Of a stretch of 64,000 nucleotides of DNA, positions 45,570-53,602 are shown in pieces. The stretch lies in NCBI RefSeq assembly GCF_016598575.1, contig NZ_CP066801.1, positions 682,001 to 746,000 on the forward strand, written 5' to 3'. The position numbers were made by a program, and so were the translations under genes. The notes under the pieces are model-generated. The model had not been told where the DNA came from, ran no database searches, and saw only the letters and a list, made by a program, of their open reading frames with translations. This DNA is from Streptomyces sp. HSG2. Its GTDB lineage: Bacteria > Actinomycetota > Actinomycetes > Streptomycetales > Streptomycetaceae. The first letter of the stretch is position 1; the number at the start of each line of letters is the position of its first letter.

Positions 45570-45617
45570 CCCGTCGAGCGGGCGTCCGGGGCCGAGGACG
45601 GCGCCCCGCTCGACGGG
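45570..45617. terminator. Hairpin between convergent genes
   Basis: Perfect 13-bp inverted repeat CCCGTCGAGCGGG / CCCGCTCGACGGG with a 22-nt loop between the His-rich gene and the convergent methyltransferase gene. Confidence 0.7.
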
Positions 45618-45665
45618 CGACCGCGGGCGGGGCCGCGTCATGTGTGGGCCACGAGACGCCGGGTG

Positions 45666-46433
45666 TCAGAGTCTGCGTGCCACCACCACCCGGCTGTCAC
45701 CCACCTGCCACACCGGTGTCAGTTCTCCGAAACCCGCCTCCGTCAGCAGGTCGGAGTGGCGGCACAGCGGAAGGTGACCGCTGCCGTCGCCGCCCCCGGA
45801 GGGGGCGCCGCCCCGGTCGCGCCGCTCGAACAGGTCGGCCAGTTCCGGGTCGGCCGAGGCGGCGCGCCACCACGAGAGCCAGTCCTCCTCCGGGTGCCCG
45901 CCCGCGCGTTCCGCCCTCCGACGCCCCACGTGGGCGGTGAGGTCACCGCAGGAGCCCGCGTCGGGCGGGAAGTGATCGCCGTTGACCAGCGCTCCACCCG
46001 CCGGGAGGAGGACGCCCAGCGCCCGGTAGGTCTCGCTCAGGGCGCCGACGGGAAGGCAGTGGAGCGCGGTCGTCGAGACGGCGACGTCCGGGGCGCGCCG
46101 CAGTTCCAGGGCGTCGGTCCAACCGGCCTCGCCGATGACCGTGCGCACGTACCGGGCGGCGTCGGCGTGGTGGGTGCGCCCCAGCTCCAGCAGGACGGGG
46201 TCGGAGTCGACGGCGACGATCTCCGCGTGCGGCATCCGCCGGGCGAGTCTGGCGGCCAGGGAGCCCGGGCCGCACCCGAGGTCCAGCAGGAGCGGTCGGG
46301 TGCGACCGGCGCACAGGTGCTCCACGAGGTCGGCGATCACGGTGAACCGCTCCTCGCGGTCGACGGCGTACCGCCGCTGCTGCCGTTCCCAGCGTTCCAC
46401 CCACGCCTTGGCCGACTCCATGCTCACGCCCAT
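45666..46433 (-). CDS. Class I SAM-dependent methyltransferase
   Basis: A 255-residue methyltransferase with motif I LLLDLGCGPGSLAARLA (about 47-63), AEIVAVDSDPVLLEL, VAVSTTALHCLPVGALSETY and LLPAGGALVNGD. Similar to trans-aconitate or Tam/UbiE-type small-molecule methyltransferases. The substrate is unknown and there is no linked pathway: it lies between the His-rich gene and the end of the three-PLP-enzyme operon. Start ATG 46433 (MGVSMESAKAWVERWERQ); ATG 46421 four codons on is an alternative. Confidence 0.85.
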   Translation of the reverse strand: MGVSMESAKAWVERWERQQRRYAVDREERFTVIADLVEHLCAGRTRPLLLDLGCGPGSLAARLARRMPHAEIVAVDSDPVLLELGRTHHADAARYVRTVIGEAGWTDALELRRAPDVAVSTTALHCLPVGALSETYRALGVLLPAGGALVNGDHFPPDAGSCGDLTAHVGRRRAERAGGHPEEDWLSWWRAASADPELADLFERRDRGGAPSGGGDGSGHLPLCRHSDLLTEAGFGELTPVWQVGDSRVVVARRL

Positions 46434-46512
46434 CCGGTCGCGCTCCTCTTCCGTCCCACTCGCCCGCCGCGCCACGGGCAATCTACAGGTGGAAACGGTT
46501 ATCAAGAGCTGC

Positions 46513-47730
46513 TTAGTTCAACTCGTCGAGAACGTTCAGCAACCGATCGATCTCGTCGTCGGTGTTGTACACGTGCAGACTCACCCGTACCGATCCCTCC
46601 CTGGTGTCGGCACCCGCCTGGCACAGGTTGTCGGCGCGGACCATGAGGCCGTGGCCGAACAGGATGAAGCCCAGGTCGTCGGCGGGGATGTCTCGGTGAC
46701 GGAAGGTGACGATGCCGTGCCTGCGTTGCGGCGGCGGCAACGGCGAGTCGGCGGGCAGGCTCTCGGGACACCCCAGCACCTCGTAGGCGTCCAGCCGGCG
46801 CAGTCGGTCCGTCAGGCGCGTGGTGAGCCGTCCGACGTGCGCACGGATCCGACCGACGTCGAGGCCGTCCAGCCAGTCCAGGGCGGCGAGCAACGACACG
46901 ATGCCCACGGTGTTCGGGGTCCCCGCCCAGCCGGTGGGCCGCAGCGCCGCGCCTCGCGTGTTGCGGGCCCAGACCGCGCCGGTTCCGGGCAGCGCGAACA
47001 TCTTGTGCCCGGAGAAGACCACGAAGTCGACGTCGAGGGCGGGATCGTCCACCCGGAAGGGAAGGTGCCCGACACTCTGAGCGGCGTCGAGGCAGATGGG
47101 CACCTCGGGGCCGACCGCGTCGCGCAGCCGGTGGACGTTCATGTCGCCACCGTAGACGTGGTGGACGTGGGTGGCGGCGACGAAGCGGGTGCGTGGACCG
47201 ACCGCGGAGGCGACCGCGCGGTGGTCGTAGTCGCCGGACACGGCCTGGCAGGGCAGTGCGCGGAGCCGGACGCGCACGCCGCGCTCGGCGAGCAGCCGCC
47301 GCGCCTCGATCCAGGGTTCCAGGTTGGCGCGGTGGTCACCGAAGGGGACGAGGATCTCGTCACCGTCGGCGAGGTGGTCCGTGAGCCAGTCCCGGGCGAC
47401 GAGCCGGAGACCCTCCGTGGTGCCGCTGGTGAAGTGCACCTCCGAACGGTCGGGTTCGGAGTCGCCGAGGAACTCCTTGACCCGGTCGCGGGTTCGGGCG
47501 ATCAGTTCGGTGGTGCGGTTGGCCCAAGGGTAGGTGCCGCGACCCGCGTTGGCGTTGCAGTTGGTCAGGTAGGCGCGGACCGCCTCCAGGACGGCCTCCG
47601 GCTTCTGCGACGTGGCCGCGCTGTCCAGGTAGGCCAACTCCGGATGGGCGGTGACGATCGGGAACTGCTCCCGCACCGCTCCGCCCCAGGTATCCGTGGC
47701 CGCCTGTGCGTCGACCGGGTCCCGTCCCAC
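46513..47730 (-). CDS. Class V PLP-dependent aminotransferase (cysteine desulfurase-like)
   Basis: A 405-residue fold-type I enzyme resembling SufS/CsdA: AYLDSAATSQKPEAVLEAV, SEVHFTSGTTEGLRLVARDW, ICLDAAQSVGHLPF, the PLP-Lys in FSGHKMFALPG and a late Cys in RADNLCQAGA near the position of the desulfurase persulfide Cys. The active-site context RAGHHC of true SufS is not kept, so it may act on a different substrate (for example as a lyase or desulfurase of the partner enzyme's product). It is the last gene of a three-gene operon, 4 bp after the cysteine-synthase-rhodanese stop, with GAGGGAG as ribosome-binding site and a GTG start. Confidence 0.88.
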   Translation of the reverse strand: MGRDPVDAQAATDTWGGAVREQFPIVTAHPELAYLDSAATSQKPEAVLEAVRAYLTNCNANAGRGTYPWANRTTELIARTRDRVKEFLGDSEPDRSEVHFTSGTTEGLRLVARDWLTDHLADGDEILVPFGDHRANLEPWIEARRLLAERGVRVRLRALPCQAVSGDYDHRAVASAVGPRTRFVAATHVHHVYGGDMNVHRLRDAVGPEVPICLDAAQSVGHLPFRVDDPALDVDFVVFSGHKMFALPGTGAVWARNTRGAALRPTGWAGTPNTVGIVSLLAALDWLDGLDVGRIRAHVGRLTTRLTDRLRRLDAYEVLGCPESLPADSPLPPPQRRHGIVTFRHRDIPADDLGFILFGHGLMVRADNLCQAGADTREGSVRVSLHVYNTDDEIDRLLNVLDELN

Positions 47731-47734
47731 CGGG

Positions 47735-49072
47735 TCACTCCCTCACCAGCGGCGCCCCGGCGTCCCGCCAGGCGACGACGCCGCCGGCCAGGCTGCGGGC
47801 GTCGGGGTGCCCCATCCGGGTGAGCAGCGCCGCGTACCGCAGGGACTTCTCCCCCACCGGACAGGCCAGCAACACGGGCGTGCCCTTGCTGAACGGCAGC
47901 CCCGAGAACACCATCTCGTCGAACAGCTCGTCGACGATGTTCAACGACCCGGGGATGTGCCGGGCCGCGTAGGCGTGCGGTCCGCGCAGGTCCACCACGA
48001 GTGGGCGGGGCTCTCCTCCGGCCATCCAGCTCCGCGCCTCCTGGACGTCGACGGCGCGAGCGCCCTCCCGGACCTCGTCCTCGGTCAGGGCGGCGGCGGA
48101 ATGGCCTCGCCTGGTTCGCCCCAGGAGTTCTGGGCGGCGCCGTCGTACGTAGCCGAGATAGCTCTCGGCGCGATCGCAGACGATGAAGACCGCCGTCTCG
48201 CGGCGCCCCGTGCCGTGGAGTTCGGCGTCGGCCGAGGCGAGGTGTCGGAGGGCCCCCTGGTAGGCCGCGCCGCCCGTCGGGCCGGACAGCAGCCCGCAGC
48301 GGCGGATGAGAGTGACCATGCCGTCGATGGCCTCCCGCGAGGTCACCGAGGCGATGGCGTCGTACGTCGCCGGGTCGAACAGGCCGACCTGGTGCACCTC
48401 GTCGATGGTGCGGATGCCGGGGATGAAGTCGGTCTTGTCCGCCACCAGTCCGAGCACCCGAACGCGCGCGTCGTGCTCGCGCAGGGCCCGCGCGACCCCG
48501 GTCGACGATCCGGACGTGCCCACGCAGGCCACGAACCAGTCCGGGACCCGACCCTCCAGGTCCTTGACGATCTCCGGTCCCGTACCGGTCGCGTGGGCCT
48601 CCACGTTGCGCGGGTTGAAGTACTGGTCGGTGTGCCGGTAGGCGCTCCCGGGCTCCGCGAGCGCCTGGTGGAAGCGGGTCAGCGGATCGTCGGTGTCGGT
48701 CGGGTCCAGGCACTCGCTGCGCCCCGGGAGTTCCTCGATCTCCGCACCGAGGAGAAGGAGCAGTTCCTTGATCTCCGGGACCCGCATCCGGTTGGTGACG
48801 CTTCGGAAGCGGCGTCCGTGCATCCCGGCGAGCAGCGCCAAGGCCTTGGCCGTGTTGCCGCTGGACAGTTCCACGACCGTGTCGTTGCCCCCGGAGGGGT
48901 CTTCCAGAAACGGCCGGGCCATGTGCCAGGCGGGCCGGTCCTTGACCGACCCGAAGGGATTGAGCATCTCCAGCTTGGCGTAGAGATCGATGTGGTTCAG
49001 CCCGTGCACGGCCGGGTCGATGCGCACGAGAGGCGTGTTGCCGATGGCCTCGGTGATGCTGTTGAACCTCAA
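47735..49072 (-). CDS. Cysteine synthase-like PLP enzyme fused to rhodanese domain
   Basis: A 445-residue fusion. Residues about 1-310 are a fold-type II PLP enzyme of the cysteine/cystathionine synthase family (NSITEAIGNTPLVRI, Schiff-base Lys44 in NPFGSVKDRPA, ELSSGNTAKALALLAG, GTSGSSTGVARAL, SGPTGGAAYQGAL). Residues about 345-445 are a rhodanese with the active loop CPVGEKS and a catalytic Cys. The SSGNT and GTSGSSTG loops differ slightly from canonical CysK (SGNTG, GTGGT), so the acceptor may not be O-acetylserine. A rhodanese attached to a beta-replacement enzyme suggests delivery of sulfane sulfur. TTG 49072 overlaps the upstream stop as TTGA. Confidence 0.9.
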   Translation of the reverse strand: MRFNSITEAIGNTPLVRIDPAVHGLNHIDLYAKLEMLNPFGSVKDRPAWHMARPFLEDPSGGNDTVVELSSGNTAKALALLAGMHGRRFRSVTNRMRVPEIKELLLLLGAEIEELPGRSECLDPTDTDDPLTRFHQALAEPGSAYRHTDQYFNPRNVEAHATGTGPEIVKDLEGRVPDWFVACVGTSGSSTGVARALREHDARVRVLGLVADKTDFIPGIRTIDEVHQVGLFDPATYDAIASVTSREAIDGMVTLIRRCGLLSGPTGGAAYQGALRHLASADAELHGTGRRETAVFIVCDRAESYLGYVRRRRPELLGRTRRGHSAAALTEDEVREGARAVDVQEARSWMAGGEPRPLVVDLRGPHAYAARHIPGSLNIVDELFDEMVFSGLPFSKGTPVLLACPVGEKSLRYAALLTRMGHPDARSLAGGVVAWRDAGAPLVRE

Positions 49073-50565
49073 GAGGTCCCTCCCTTCGGGGGCGCGGGGG
49101 GCCAGTAGTCCTCGTCGAGGCACCAGCGGCGGTCGCCCCCCGTGTCCGTGACCGCCACCGTGCGGGCGAGCGGCTGTCGCTGGGCGCGGTGGGCGTGGAA
49201 GTCCATCGCGTAGCCCGCGGTGTTGGCGAAGGCGAGCAGGTCGCCGACGCGCGGGAGCCGGGGCAGGTGGACCAGTCGACGGGTGATCAGGTCGGCTTCC
49301 AGACAGAGGTTGCCCAGCAGGTGGACGGCCGCGTGAGATCGCTCCGGGCGCGACGCCGCCTCGGCGCCGGGGCGGGGCACGAGCACCGGGTCCACCAGGA
49401 CGCCGTGTTCCTCCAGGCTCACATCCCCCGCGTTCATGCCGAGCCGGACCAGGTGCCGGGCGTCCTCCGTCGGCCGCACCTCCAGGACTCGGGCGAGGGA
49501 CAGCCCGCACTGATCGACGAGCGCCCGGCCCGGCTCGACGTAGAGATCGTTCAGATGCTCCAGCAACGACGTGGCCGGAGGGCGTTCGAGATCGGGTCCG
49601 GGCCGGGACAGCAGGGCGTCCAGGTAGTCGGCTCCGGCCAGGGAGCGGTGTGCCGGGTAGAGCGCCGCCGTGCCGCGTACGGTGCCCCCCTCGTTGCGCA
49701 GTCCGTAGCCGTGCCCCCGCCAGGTGAGCGGCGATCTCCGGCCGAGCACGGCCTCGCTCAGGGCCGTGGTCCAGGTCTCCCACTCCTCGGCCTCGGCGAG
49801 ATAGCGGGTGCCGAACCCTCCACCGATGTCGACGGCACGCGGCCGGAATCCCCTGGCCCTGCACGCCTCGAGCAGCTCCACGCACCGCTCCAGGGCGCGG
49901 GCCTTCTCCGCGAGTCCGGTGGTGTCGAGGTGATAGGCGACGCCGGTCAACTCGACCGCGTCGTCGTGCCGTTCCAGCGTCTGCCACAGCGCCTCGGCCT
50001 CGCCGACCGGGGTGCCGAAGCGGCTTCTCCGCGACAGGACCCGAGAGCCGCCCGAGCCTCCGTCCGGCTCGAATCCCGAGAGGCGGGCCAACACGTCCAC
50101 CCTGCCCATCCCGTGGTCGCGGACGAGTCCGGCGAGCGCCTCCGCCTCGCCGGGGGAGTCGAGGCTGACCGTCGCCCCCACCCGGGCGGCCAGCCACAGC
50201 AGGTCGTGGTCCTTCGGTCCGGTGACCAACAGCCGTTCGCCGGAGAAGCCGCAGCTCAAGGCATGCCTCAGCTCACCGAGCGAGGCCGTGTCGACACCCA
50301 CGGCGGTCGGGTCGCACCCGGCGAGTCTGCGGAGGAGGGCACTCGACCGGTTCGCCTTGTGGGCGAAGTACACCCGGCCGGCGAGCCGGTGCCGGCGGAG
50401 GACCGACCCGAAGCGCTCGGCGTTGCGGGCCACGACTTCGGGGATCAACACGTTCAGCGGTGAACCGAGCGCGTCGCAGAGCGCGTGGAGGAAAGGCGCG
50501 TCCGCCAGCAGCGCGGCCAGCGGCGGTTCCACGCGAGGCCGCAGGTACAACGGCGCGTGCTTCAC
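49069..50565 (-). CDS. Y4yA-type PLP enzyme, alanine racemase/diaminopimelate-decarboxylase fold
   Basis: A 498-residue fold-type III enzyme: Schiff-base Lys70 in VYFAHKANRSSALLRRLAG, GVDTASLGELRHAL, VAYHLDTTG, the glycine-rich DIGGGFGTRYLAEA, and LYVEPGRALVDQCGLSLARV. It resembles ornithine/diaminopimelate decarboxylases but has the insertions and DWxP-type C-terminus of the uncharacterised Y4yA family, first named from a Rhizobium symbiotic plasmid, where a cysteine synthase-like gene also lies nearby. The reaction is unknown. GTG 50565 has GGGGG six bases upstream; ATG 50604 is an alternative. First gene of the operon and coupled to the next. Confidence 0.88.
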   Translation of the reverse strand: MKHAPLYLRPRVEPPLAALLADAPFLHALCDALGSPLNVLIPEVVARNAERFGSVLRRHRLAGRVYFAHKANRSSALLRRLAGCDPTAVGVDTASLGELRHALSCGFSGERLLVTGPKDHDLLWLAARVGATVSLDSPGEAEALAGLVRDHGMGRVDVLARLSGFEPDGGSGGSRVLSRRSRFGTPVGEAEALWQTLERHDDAVELTGVAYHLDTTGLAEKARALERCVELLEACRARGFRPRAVDIGGGFGTRYLAEAEEWETWTTALSEAVLGRRSPLTWRGHGYGLRNEGGTVRGTAALYPAHRSLAGADYLDALLSRPGPDLERPPATSLLEHLNDLYVEPGRALVDQCGLSLARVLEVRPTEDARHLVRLGMNAGDVSLEEHGVLVDPVLVPRPGAEAASRPERSHAAVHLLGNLCLEADLITRRLVHLPRLPRVGDLLAFANTAGYAMDFHAHRAQRQPLARTVAVTDTGGDRRWCLDEDYWPPAPPKGGTS

Positions 50566-50685
50566 GAAGTACCCCCACGACAGGCCGGCCCGACTCGCCG
50601 CCACGACGGCGGTTCCGCAGTAGTCGTATCCAACTCGGCCCGCCGTTAAGCCTTTTCACACACGCGCGGCCTCGGCGGCACGACT

Positions 50686-51219
50686 CTAGGCCGAGCTTCG
50701 CCCCAGCCGCCCGAGTTCGCCGTTCAGCTCCGCGAGGAAGCGGACGACGACCTCCAGTTCCTCGGGCGCGAAGCGCTCCCGTACCGCGTCCGTACTCCGG
50801 GCCATCGGCATGAAGTAGTCCCTGGCGAGCCGCCGCCCGGCCGTCGCGTAGTGCAGGTGCACGACGCGACGGTCGTCGCGCGCCCGGACTCGCCGGACAT
50901 GGCCCGCCCGCTCCAGGCGGTCCAGGCAGGCGGTGACCGCGCCGGAGGTCAGGCCGAGGCGACGACCGAGGCGGCCGGGAGTCATGGGCCCGCTCCCCCC
51001 TTCGGCATCGGCATCGGCATCGGCATCGGCATCGGCATCGGCATCCAGGATCGCTATCAGGGCCTGCACGTCCGTCAGGTGCAGGCCCTGGGAGTGCGCG
51101 AAGTCCTGTGCGATCCGGTTGAACTCGCTGTTGATCCCCCGCAGGAGAACGGCGAAGGACCGCAACCCTGTCGGGTCCTCTGCGAGAAGTGGTGCGGGGG
51201 GCAGTCCAGGACCGGTCAT
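50686..51219 (-). CDS. MarR-family transcriptional regulator with (Asp-Ala)7 insert
   Basis: A 177-residue MarR protein: SFAVLLRGINSEFNRIAQDF (dimer helix), HLTDVQALIAIL, winged helix LGRRLGLTSGAVTACLDRLE and RDDRRVVHLHYATAGRRLA (wing). Between the second helix and the DNA-binding region is a run of seven Asp-Ala dipeptides encoded by a hexanucleotide repeat, so length changes would keep the frame. Divergent from an MMPL transporter across 70 bp containing palindromes, the usual arrangement in which MarR represses the exporter. It is also upstream of, and on the same strand as, the PLP-enzyme operon (120-bp gap). Confidence 0.9.
   Translation of the reverse strand: MTGPGLPPAPLLAEDPTGLRSFAVLLRGINSEFNRIAQDFAHSQGLHLTDVQALIAILDADADADADADADAEGGSGPMTPGRLGRRLGLTSGAVTACLDRLERAGHVRRVRARDDRRVVHLHYATAGRRLARDYFMPMARSTDAVRERFAPEELEVVVRFLAELNGELGRLGRSSA
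51004..51045. repeat. Hexanucleotide microsatellite (GGCATC)x7 inside the MarR gene
   Basis: Seven perfect GGCATC units (GATGCC on the coding strand) encoding Asp-Ala pairs. Perfect uniformity suggests recent slippage. Confidence 0.95.
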
Positions 51220-51237
51220 ACCGCCAGTATAGGATCA

Positions 51238-51267
51238 CTCGACGATCGAGATACTTGACTGTCGAAT
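51238..51267. promoter_or_regulatory. MarR-type operator and promoter region between divergent genes
   Basis: Palindrome CTCGA-CGA-TCGAG (51238-51250) followed by the imperfect dyad CTTGACTGTCGAA (51254-51266), which also supplies a good -35-like TTGACT. The latter resembles the TTGAC-type operators often seen in Streptomyces MarR-MMPL pairs. Both lie in the short gap between the MarR gene and the transporter gene. Confidence 0.55.
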
Positions 51268-51289
51268 TGTCTGGGGAGTGGGATTCCTG

Positions 51290-53434
51290 ATGAGATCCGC
51301 ACCACGTTGGGCCCGGTGGTTCGTACCCCTGGCCCTGGCGCTCGTCTGGCTGGGCGTCGGTGGGGCGCTCGGCCCCTACGCGGGCCGGCTGGGCGAGGTG
51401 GCCACCGACGACCAGGCCTCGTTCCTCCCGCAGAACGCCGAGTCCACTCGGGCGCTACGGGCGGGTGAGGCCTTCGAGCGGTCCGAGACCCTGCCCGTGA
51501 TCGTGGTGTGGACGGCCGGGGGCGCCCAGGTCACCGGCGCGCAGCAGGCCGAGGCCACCGCCGCCGTCGCCTCGCTGAGCGGCCGGAGCGGCGTCGCGGG
51601 CCGCCCCTCGCCCGCCGTGCGTTCCGAGGACGGCGAAGCCCTCCAGGCCGTGGTGCCGCTGGCGTCGGACGTGGGCGAGGAACTGCCGACGGTGCTGGAC
51701 GAGGTCCGCGACGCTGCGGACGCCGTCCCGGGCACCACCGCCCAGCTCGCCGGACCGGCCGCGAGCCGAGCCGACCTGTCCGACGCTTTCAGCGGGATCG
51801 ACGGGCTGCTGTTGACCGTGGCACTGAGCGCGGTCCTGCTGATTCTGCTGCTCGTCTACCGGAGCGTCCTGCTCCCCTTCGTGATCATCCTGGGCTCCAT
51901 CTTCGCTCTCGGGCTCGCCGGCGCGGTGGTCTACTTCCTGGCCGACCGCGACGTGGTCCGCGTCGACGGTCAGGTCCAGGGAATCCTCTCCATCCTCGTC
52001 ATCGGCGCCGCGACCGACTACGCGCTGCTGCTGGCAGCCCGCTTCCGCGAGGAGCTGGCGGCCCGCGGCGATCGGGCCACCGCCGCGCTCGCGGCGGTTC
52101 GTCGTTCCTTCGGAGCCATCGCGGCCAGCGCTGCCACGGTCGCGCTCGGTCTGCTGGCCCTTCTCGCCAGCGACCTGACCAACAACCGCGCTCTCGGGCC
52201 GGTGGGCGCCATCGGCATCGCCTGCGCCCTGCTCTCCGCCCTCACCTTCCTCCCCGCCATGCTCGCCCTGCTCGGGCGCGCCGCCTACTGGCCCTCCAAG
52301 CCCGTTTCGGGAGCCTCCGCGGAGGGCCACCGCGTGTGGCGACGGGTGGCGACCGTGGTCGGCGCCAGGCCCCGGCGCACCTGGGTGGTGACCGCGCTCG
52401 TCCTGGCCTGTTGCGCGGCCTTCTCGCCGTCGCTGTCCTCCAAGGGAGTGCCCCTCGACGAGATCTTCGTGAACGACGCTCCCTCCGTCGCCGCCCAACA
52501 GACCCTCGGCGAGCACTTCCCCGGCGGATCCGGCAGCCCCGCCGTGATCATCACGGAGGCCGACAGCGCCGAGGAGGTGACCTCCGTCGCGCGGAACACC
52601 CCGGGGGTGGCGTCGGCCGCCGCCGTCACCGCCGGCGGCGCGCCGGGTTCCGGGGAACCCCTGGTCGTGGACGGGCGGGTGCGGATCGACGCCACTCTGC
52701 AGGCCGCCCCGGACAGCGAGGCGGCCCAGGAGACCATCGATCGACTCCGTGCCGAGGTGGGTGCCGTTCCCGGCGCGGACGCCCTGGTCGGCGGCTACAC
52801 GGCACAGCAGTCGGACACCCAGCGGACCGCGGCCCGGGACCGGGCGGTGATCGTTCCCGTGGTCCTCGTCGTCATCCTGGTCATCCTCGTGATGCTGTTG
52901 CGCTCCCTGCTGGTGCCCGTGCTGCTGGTCGCGACGGTGGCTCTCAACTTCCTCGCCACCATCGGGGTCTCGGCGCTCGTCTTCCAAGGGCTCCTGGGCT
53001 TCAGCGGCACGGACGCCTCGGTCCCGCTCTACGGCTTCGTGTTCCTCGTCGCGCTCGGCGTCGACTACAACATCTTCCTCATGTCCCGGGTACGGGAGGA
53101 GACGCTCGTCCACGGCCATCGCGAGGGGGTCCTGCGCGGGTTGACCACGACGGGCGGAGTGATCACGTCTGCCGGGGTGGTGCTCGCCGCCACCTTCGCC
53201 GCGCTGATGGTGATCCCGCTGGCCTTCCTCGTGCAGTTGGCCTTCATCGTGGCCTTCGGGGTGCTGCTGGACACGCTCGTCGTCCGCTCGCTCCTGGTGC
53301 CCGCGCTCGTTCTCGACATCGGCCCCCGCGCGTGGTGGCCCGGGAACCCGGCCGCCCGCGGCGCCGCGCCCGGGCCGGCGGACCGGGCGGACGACCCCGC
53401 GACCCGGCCGGCGGGACCGGGAGCACCGGGGTAG
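51290..53434 (+). CDS. MMPL/RND-family membrane transporter
   Basis: A 714-residue exporter with the two-fold MMPL layout: N-terminal helix (FVPLALALVWLGVGGALG), a large extracytoplasmic loop, a block of five helices with ILVIGAATDYALLLAARFREEL, a second loop and a second block with FLVALGVDYNIFLMSRVREE, containing the conserved TDYA/VDYN segments of the proton relay. Proteins of this type export lipids or antibiotics. ATG 51290 gives MRSAPRWARW; GTG 51278, four codons earlier, is an alternative. Divergent MarR gene is the likely regulator. Confidence 0.93.
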   Translation: MRSAPRWARWFVPLALALVWLGVGGALGPYAGRLGEVATDDQASFLPQNAESTRALRAGEAFERSETLPVIVVWTAGGAQVTGAQQAEATAAVASLSGRSGVAGRPSPAVRSEDGEALQAVVPLASDVGEELPTVLDEVRDAADAVPGTTAQLAGPAASRADLSDAFSGIDGLLLTVALSAVLLILLLVYRSVLLPFVIILGSIFALGLAGAVVYFLADRDVVRVDGQVQGILSILVIGAATDYALLLAARFREELAARGDRATAALAAVRRSFGAIAASAATVALGLLALLASDLTNNRALGPVGAIGIACALLSALTFLPAMLALLGRAAYWPSKPVSGASAEGHRVWRRVATVVGARPRRTWVVTALVLACCAAFSPSLSSKGVPLDEIFVNDAPSVAAQQTLGEHFPGGSGSPAVIITEADSAEEVTSVARNTPGVASAAAVTAGGAPGSGEPLVVDGRVRIDATLQAAPDSEAAQETIDRLRAEVGAVPGADALVGGYTAQQSDTQRTAARDRAVIVPVVLVVILVILVMLLRSLLVPVLLVATVALNFLATIGVSALVFQGLLGFSGTDASVPLYGFVFLVALGVDYNIFLMSRVREETLVHGHREGVLRGLTTTGGVITSAGVVLAATFAALMVIPLAFLVQLAFIVAFGVLLDTLVVRSLLVPALVLDIGPRAWWPGNPAARGAAPGPADRADDPATRPAGPGAPG

Positions 53435-53602
53435 AGGGTGACAGGACGGAGACGCTCGGGCGCCCCGTCGAGACAGTACGCCGGGGGGCGGAACGCGCCG
53501 ACTCCCCGCCGAGGACGGGGTACACCCACCCGCCGCCCGCGACGGGCGAACAGGCGATCGTCCCGTCATGCTCGGTGTGCGGGTACGGCGAGAGGAGCCA
53601 GC

